Shown piece after piece: positions 23,476 through 27,632 of a DNA stretch of 27,632 nt. This DNA is from an uncultured Eubacterium sp. GTDB lineage: Bacteria > Bacillota_A > Clostridia > Lachnospirales > Lachnospiraceae. The notes below the pieces were generated by a model, which was not told where the DNA came from, searched no databases, and saw only the letters and a program-made list of their open reading frames with translations. The stretch lies in assembly GCA_948468465.1 (NCBI GenBank), contig CAOKJJ010000058.1, positions 1-27,632 of the forward strand, in the 5' to 3' direction. The position numbers and the translations under genes were made by a program. How positions within the stretch are numbered: the stretch's first letter is position 1; the number at the start of each line of letters is the position of its first letter.

Positions 23476-23916
23476 ATGAAGTATTTGGGTGCGCAGATGC
23501 TTGAATTTCAAAAGTTCGGAGATGAGAGAGGGCATTTGATTGTTTTGGAAGGCAATCACGATATCCCATTTGCGATCAAAAGGATTTTTTATATGTTTGG
23601 TTCGGATCAGGACGCGGTGAGGGGACATCATGCGAATAAAAAGTCTGAATTTGTGCTGATCAATGTGTCCGGGCAGTGTAAGGTAAGGACGAAAGACGGA
23701 TTGGGAAATGAAGCGGTGTTTGTTCTGAACAGGGCGCATACAGGCGTCTATCTGCCGGCAATGGTCTGGAAGGAGATGTATGATTTCAGTCATGATTCTG
23801 TGCTGCTTTGCCTGTCCAGCGAACATTATGACGCAGATGAATATATCAGGGATTATGACTGCTTCTTGCAGCATGTGAAGGAGGCGCAAAAGGATGATTA
23901 TGCCAAACAGGCTTGA
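23476..23916 (+). CDS. FdtA/QdtA-family dTDP-4-keto-6-deoxyglucose 3,4-ketoisomerase-like cupin
   Basis: A 146-residue single-domain cupin of the FdtA/QdtA/WxcM-like family. These enzymes convert dTDP-4-keto-6-deoxy-D-glucose to the 3-keto sugar used to make 3-amino-3,6-dideoxyhexoses for surface glycans. DERGHLIVLEG, IKRIFYMFG, RGHHANKKSEFVLINVSG and the C-terminal VLLCLSSEHYDADEYIRDY are characteristic. The active-site motif, normally RGxHAH, is RGHHAN here (residues 49-54): the first catalytic His is kept and the second is Asn. GAGGTGG lies 6 bases before the ATG. The gene overlaps the aminotransferase gene by 23 bases, a typical pairing for these two steps. No rmlA/rmlB genes are in the window. 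Confidence 0.85.
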   Translation: MKYLGAQMLEFQKFGDERGHLIVLEGNHDIPFAIKRIFYMFGSDQDAVRGHHANKKSEFVLINVSGQCKVRTKDGLGNEAVFVLNRAHTGVYLPAMVWKEMYDFSHDSVLLCLSSEHYDADEYIRDYDCFLQHVKEAQKDDYAKQA

Positions 23917-24988
23917 CCGGGGATTTCGCATGTATCAGAAAGAATTTGAGGACAAGGCGCTGGAAGTGCTGCGCAGCGGATGGTATATACTTGGGAAGGA
24001 AGTGAAAGGCTTTGAAGAGGAATTTGCGCGTTTTACCGGCAGCAGGTATTGCGTAGGGCTGTCCAGCGGGCTGGATGCTTTATGGATTGCGTTTCGGGCG
24101 CTTGGCATTGGCAGAGGGGATGAAGTGATCGTACAGGGCAATACGTATATCGCAAGTGTGATGGGCATCACGATCAACGGGGCTTTGCCCGTGTTTGTGG
24201 AGCCGGATGCGTATTACAATCTGGATGCGGACAAAATAGAAGAAAAGATTACCGCACGGACAAAAGCGGTTTTAGCCGTACATTTATACGGGCAGGCTTC
24301 TAATATGGAGCCGATTGTCGGGCTATGCAAAAAATATCAGCTGAAACTGGTCGAAGACTGTGCGCAGTCGCACGGGGCAAGGTTCCGGGGAAAGATGACA
24401 GGGACGTTTGGAGATATTGGCTGTTTTTCGTTTTATCCGTCTAAAAATCTTGGAGCATTCGGCGACGCGGGAGCAATTGTAACAGATCAGGAGCAGATCG
24501 CGGAACAGATTCGGACGATCCGTAATTATGGAAGCGAAAAAAGATATATGCATCAGGTAGTTGGCGCGAATGCGAGGCTGGATGAACTGCAGGCGGGATT
24601 GCTGCGTGTACGGCTGTCTCATTTGGAACAGATTCAGCAGCGAAGAAGAAGCATCTGCCAGCGTTATTTACATGAATTATCAAAGGAACAGATTGTTTTA
24701 CCGCAGGTCAGGGAAGGGGCGGAGCATGTCTGGCATCAGTTTGTAATCCGCACAAAACACCGCACACAGCTGATGCGATATTTAGAAAAACAAGAAATCG
24801 GCACATTGATTCATTATCCGATACCGCCGCATTTATCGCAGGCGTATGCGTATCTGGGAATGCGGGAAGGAGATCTGCCGATTACGGAACAATATGCGCG
24901 GGAAGTGTTATCTTTGCCGTTGTATGATGGGATGGCGAGCGAAGAGGTGTCTTATGTTGTGGAGATGGTAAATCGGTTTGCAACGTAA
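23894..24988 (+). CDS. DegT/DnrJ/EryC1-family sugar aminotransferase (FdtB/QdtB-like)
   Basis: A 364-residue PLP-dependent aminotransferase that should aminate C3 of the keto-sugar made by the preceding enzyme. Landmarks are GLSSGLDALWIAFRALGI, VIVQGNTYIAS, VEDCAQSHGA (Asp155 of the PLP pyridine contact) and the Schiff-base lysine K184 in SFYPSKNLGAFGDAG. RNYGSEKRYMHQVVGANARLDELQAG and a normal C-terminus follow. The length is usual for the family. I chose 23894 because AAGGAGG (23878-23884) is 9 bases before it; ATG 23900 would be too far. The product is probably a dTDP-3-amino-3,6-dideoxyhexose (quinovosamine or fucosamine type); which epimer cannot be told. Confidence 0.9.
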   Translation: MIMPNRLDRGFRMYQKEFEDKALEVLRSGWYILGKEVKGFEEEFARFTGSRYCVGLSSGLDALWIAFRALGIGRGDEVIVQGNTYIASVMGITINGALPVFVEPDAYYNLDADKIEEKITARTKAVLAVHLYGQASNMEPIVGLCKKYQLKLVEDCAQSHGARFRGKMTGTFGDIGCFSFYPSKNLGAFGDAGAIVTDQEQIAEQIRTIRNYGSEKRYMHQVVGANARLDELQAGLLRVRLSHLEQIQQRRRSICQRYLHELSKEQIVLPQVREGAEHVWHQFVIRTKHRTQLMRYLEKQEIGTLIHYPIPPHLSQAYAYLGMREGDLPITEQYAREVLSLPLYDGMASEEVSYVVEMVNRFAT

Positions 24989-25044
24989 GTTTGCTTTTTC
25001 GCTGGTTTTCGATTACAATATGAGGAAACAGTATTTTTACAAAA

Positions 25045-25215
25045 ATGTATGTAAGGATTCTCAGGGAGGCGCAGGCTGCCATTGCACAGATCAAAGAGCG
25101 GCAGTATCCAAAATCTTTGGAAGAATATGCGGGGGAAATATTGATGGTAGGGATTGATTATGATAAAGAAACAAAAGAACATGTCTGTTTGATTGAGCAG
25201 TATAGAAAAGATTGA
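25045..25215 (+). pseudogene. C-terminal remnant of an AAA-ATPase-like/PD-(D/E)XK protein
   Basis: A 56-codon frame reading REAQAAIAQIKERQYPKSLEEYAG and then ILMVGIDYDKETKEHVCLIEQ. This is the usual last 50 residues of the PDDEXK_9 family, where the motif is (A)xxQIxxxxY followed by xxxGIxFxxK. The nuclease and ATPase parts that should precede it are gone; the sequence immediately upstream is the end of the aminotransferase gene. It is a fragment left by deletion or recombination. Confidence 0.7.
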
Positions 25216-25241
25216 CGATTAGTGATACAGAAAAAATGTTC

Positions 25242-25270
25242 TTGACAGCTATTTAAAGTTAGCTTATACT
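25242..25270 (+). promoter_or_regulatory. SigA-type promoter for the FeoB-associated protein
   Basis: A perfect TTGACA (25242-25247), 17 bases, then TATACT (25265-25270), about 50 bases before the start codon. A loose TTAG...CTAA dyad overlapping the -10 box could be a DtxR-like iron operator, but the match is weak. Confidence 0.75.
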
Positions 25271-25320
25271 AATAAATGTGATATAGATCATAGAGTGAAT
25301 ATAGACAGGAGGGTGTGAAA

Positions 25321-25452
25321 ATGGGAACAATGGCAGTTTTAGCGGGACTTATGGGAGTTGTTTTTTTGATCGTCCGTGGTATGGTCAGAGATAAAAAACA
25401 GGGAAAATCCAGCTGTGGCGGAGACTGCAGCAAATGTGGCGGGTGCCATTGA
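25321..25452 (+). CDS. FeoB-associated Cys-rich membrane protein
   Basis: A 43-residue protein with one membrane segment (MAVLAGLMGVVFLIVRGMV). A short basic stretch and a Cys-rich tail CGGDCSKCGGCH follow, the hallmark of the FeoB_associated family (PF12669). These mini-proteins usually sit directly after feoB and are thought to help ferrous iron uptake. AGGAGG lies about 8 bases before the ATG. There is no feoA or feoB in the window. It precedes an iron-sulfur sensor protein by 170 bases with no obvious terminator between them, so the two may be co-transcribed. Confidence 0.85.
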   Translation: MGTMAVLAGLMGVVFLIVRGMVRDKKQGKSSCGGDCSKCGGCH

Positions 25453-25621
25453 AAAATGGATGAACGGTATACAAGCTACATTTTTTGCACAAAAACTATT
25501 TTCTTTTGCAAAAATATCTGATAAAATAAAGAAAGGGAGATATGACAAGAAACTGGAGACATAACAGGCATTTTCAGTCTGTATCAGATATGCAAAATTT
25601 GCAAAAGGAGAAAGTTGTGAA

Positions 25622-27571
25622 ATGAAGGACATGAATGAACTGCTCAATACTGCGGATATGCTGGTTTATACAAATGATCAGTGCACAGGATGCAATAAAT
25701 GCGTGAGGGTCTGTCCGACGCTTGTTTCAAATATTGCACAAGAAGGAAAGATATGGGTAAACCGTGACAGCTGCATTGCATGCGGCGCATGTCTGGATGC
25801 ATGCGGTCACGATGCAAGATCTTATCATGATGATACAAAACAGTTTTTCTCTGATTTGAAAAGCGGAAGAAAAATATCGGTGATTGTTGCACCGGCATTT
25901 CTGGCAAATTATCCAAAGGAGTATAAACGAGTACTCGGTTATCTGAAATCTTTAGGCGTAAATCATATTTATAGTGTTTCATTTGGCGCTGATATCACAA
26001 CATGGGGATATTTAAAATACATAACAGAAAACAATTTTACAGGAGGTATCAGTCAGCCGTGTCCGGTTGTAGTAGATTACGTGGAAAAATATATTCCGGA
26101 GCTGCTTCCCAAAATGATGTCGGTACAAAGTCCGATGATGTGCATGGCGATCTATGTAAAAAAGTATTTAAAGCTTACGGATGATCTTGCGTTTATCAGT
26201 CCGTGTGTGGCGAAAAAAGGAGAGATCAATGACAAAAACAATTATGGATATGTAAAATACAACGTTACTTTTTTGAAGCTGATGCAGCACATAGGCAGAA
26301 ATTATACGAGCAGCCCGGAATATACGGATGAGCTGGAATACGGGATGGGATCGTTATATCCTATGCCGGGAGGGCTTCGTGAGAATGTGGAGCATTTTCT
26401 TGGAAAAGGACAGGTCGTGCGTCAGGTAGAAGGGGAGCAGGAAGCGTACCATTATCTGAAGGAATATTTAAAACGGGTGAAAAATAAAGCGGAACTGCCG
26501 TTCATGGTAGATATTTTAAACTGCAGCAAAGGCTGTATTTACGGAACGGCTACAGATCCGGCGAAAAATACCGATGACGTGCTGCTGACGCTGAGTAAAA
26601 TGCGTGCGATAGATAAGCAGGAGCTGCGTGGCAAAGGGCCGTTTCGTAAGTCAAATAAAAGCCCATGGTCGCAGCAGAGTACGCCAAAGGAACGTCTGGC
26701 GAATCTGATGGAAGCGTTTAAAGAGCTGAATTTGTCAGATTTTATCCGTAAATATGATTCTTCCAAGCAAATTAAAGTAAGCGAACCGTCAGCAAGCGAA
26801 CTGAACGAAATTTATCACAGCATGCTGAAAGATACGCCGTTAAAACAGAGCATCAACTGCAGCGCATGCGGTTATGATACGTGCAAGGATATGGCATATG
26901 CCATTTACAACAAAGTAAATGCAAAAGAAAACTGTATCCATTATATCAAAGAGTTAGCAGAAAACGAGAGCCTTGCACTGGAAAAGGTGAACGAGCAGCA
27001 GCGGCAGGAGCATGAACACAGGATGAACAAGATAGATGCGATTAAAGGCCAGTTCGGCACGCTGTCCAATGCGGTCGTTGAATTGAATGAGGCGAATGAA
27101 GCATCTGCAAATGAAGCGACGGATCTGGCAGGCAAGCTGCATGATATATCGGAGTTCTGCTATAAGCTGGAAGATTCGCTGGCAAGCATCTTGAACTTTA
27201 TTGATATTTATAAGAATACAAGTGAAAATATCGTTAACATTGCAAATAAGACAAATCTGCTGTCGTTAAACGCATCCATTGAAGCGGCGCGCGCGGGAGA
27301 GCAGGGCCGTGGGTTTGCGGTAGTAGCCGAAGAGATCCGTAATCTGTCGGCATCTATTAAGACGTTAATTGTAAAAGATAATCAGCAGGCGGAAGAGACG
27401 ATTCCTATGGTAGACGAAAGTGTCAATTCGATCAAACAGTTGATAGAAAATATTAATCATATGAGTGACCGGATTGCTACAATCGCAGCCAATTCAGAAG
27501 AAATCGCGGCACAGACTACGAATGTGCAGGTTATGGCGGAAGATTTGAAGGATGAAGTGCAGAAAATTTAA
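25622..27571 (+). CDS. Soluble [FeFe]-hydrogenase-like sensor fused to a chemoreceptor signalling domain
   Basis: A 649-residue cytoplasmic protein with no membrane segment. Two ferredoxin 4Fe-4S motifs (C21/24/27/31 and C51/54/57/61) precede an [FeFe]-hydrogenase catalytic-like domain (about 80-370). Its four H-cluster cysteines are kept: C147 in SQPCP, C195 in SPCVAKKGE, and C301 and C305 in NCSKGC. The proton-transfer Cys before C147 is Pro, as expected for sensory rather than catalytic members. A FeS domain (C413/416/421/438) follows. The C-terminal region (about 470-649) is a methyl-accepting chemotaxis signalling domain with the conserved tip [24 protein letters not shown]. It probably reports H2 or redox state to a CheA-type kinase (inference). 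AAGGAG lies upstream, and a TGCAAAATTTGCA dyad (25591-25603) sits just before it. Confidence 0.88.
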   Translation: MKDMNELLNTADMLVYTNDQCTGCNKCVRVCPTLVSNIAQEGKIWVNRDSCIACGACLDACGHDARSYHDDTKQFFSDLKSGRKISVIVAPAFLANYPKEYKRVLGYLKSLGVNHIYSVSFGADITTWGYLKYITENNFTGGISQPCPVVVDYVEKYIPELLPKMMSVQSPMMCMAIYVKKYLKLTDDLAFISPCVAKKGEINDKNNYGYVKYNVTFLKLMQHIGRNYTSSPEYTDELEYGMGSLYPMPGGLRENVEHFLGKGQVVRQVEGEQEAYHYLKEYLKRVKNKAELPFMVDILNCSKGCIYGTATDPAKNTDDVLLTLSKMRAIDKQELRGKGPFRKSNKSPWSQQSTPKERLANLMEAFKELNLSDFIRKYDSSKQIKVSEPSASELNEIYHSMLKDTPLKQSINCSACGYDTCKDMAYAIYNKVNAKENCIHYIKELAENESLALEKVNEQQRQEHEHRMNKIDAIKGQFGTLSNAVVELNEANEASANEATDLAGKLHDISEFCYKLEDSLASILNFIDIYKNTSENIVNIANKTNLLSLNASIEAARAGEQGRGFAVVAEEIRNLSASIKTLIVKDNQQAEETIPMVDESVNSIKQLIENINHMSDRIATIAANSEEIAAQTTNVQVMAEDLKDEVQKI

Positions 27572-27596
27572 CACGGTTTTATGAAATCAGATGGAA

Positions 27597-27632
27597 AACA
27601 GGCGGAATGAAAAGTTCCGGCCTGTTTTTTTT
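27597..27632 (+). terminator. Rho-independent terminator of the sensor gene
   Basis: AAACAGGC-GGAA pairs with TTCC-G-GCCTGTTT around an A/G-rich loop and is followed by at least eight T running to the window edge. It begins about 25 bases after the stop codon. Confidence 0.85.

Noticed and set aside
25376..25564. A 62-codon frame overlapping the FeoB-associated gene
   Set aside because: It starts inside that gene in another frame and has no ribosome binding site. The 43-residue frame has the known family signature.

Overview
The window looks like a chromosomal segment of an anaerobic, endospore-forming, low-to-mid GC Firmicute, most likely a gut or rumen Lachnospiraceae (Clostridia). The reasons are a SpoVAC homologue, a YesM/YesN-type two-component pair beside a carbohydrate ABC transporter, an [FeFe]-hydrogenase-like redox sensor, a FeoB-associated Cys-rich protein, an Rpn/PD-(D/E)XK transposase-like protein and an AAA-ATPase-like/PD-(D/E)XK protein of the type common in that family, and strong AGGAGG ribosome binding sites. 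The genus cannot be told from sequence alone. No rRNA, tRNA, CRISPR array or complete insertion sequence was seen.

Layout. (1) 1-910: a minus-strand Rpn-type nuclease/transposase gene cut by the left edge. (2) 1280-2437: a family-2 glycosyltransferase, followed by a convergent, N-terminally truncated AraC remnant. (3) 3087-6557, minus: a very large secreted protein with InlB_B repeats, thrombospondin-3-type calcium repeats, a von Willebrand A domain and a C-terminal His/Cys domain, behind a duplicated promoter region. (4) 6878-7345: an isolated spoVAC. (5) 7600-20128: a carbohydrate-utilisation region. It contains a His-less HPr-like protein, a YesM/YesN kinase-regulator pair, a lipoprotein sugar-binding protein, two permeases, a YesL protein, a GH115 alpha-glucuronidase, a CE6/SASA-type acetylesterase and a UxuB-type fructuronate reductase. 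The last seven genes read as one operon for decorated (acetylated, (methyl)glucuronylated) xylo-oligosaccharides. (6) 20127-21990: an HTH remnant and an AAA-ATPase-like/PD-(D/E)XK gene. (7) 22052-23081: a BlaI-type repressor with its own operator and a deleted BlaR1 partner. (8) 23380-24988: a 25-bp perfect inverted repeat, then an FdtA/QdtA-type ketoisomerase and a DegT-family aminotransferase for a 3-amino-3,6-dideoxy sugar nucleotide. (9) 25045-27632: a PD-(D/E)XK C-terminal remnant, a FeoB-associated mini-protein and a soluble [FeFe]-hydrogenase-like/chemoreceptor fusion.

The most interesting working hypothesis is regulatory. A pair of AGTCGG-centred direct repeats, 22 bp apart and 35-36 bp upstream of a TATAAAATAA -10 box, occurs twice: before the sugar-binding protein operon and before the HPr-like gene. 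The YesN-type AraC regulator encoded between them is the obvious candidate to bind both. That would tie a Crh-like HPr paralogue to a glucuronoxylan uptake system. The second strong candidate for something little described is the hydrogenase-like chemoreceptor. The third is the multidomain secreted vWA protein with a possible papain-like C-terminal domain.
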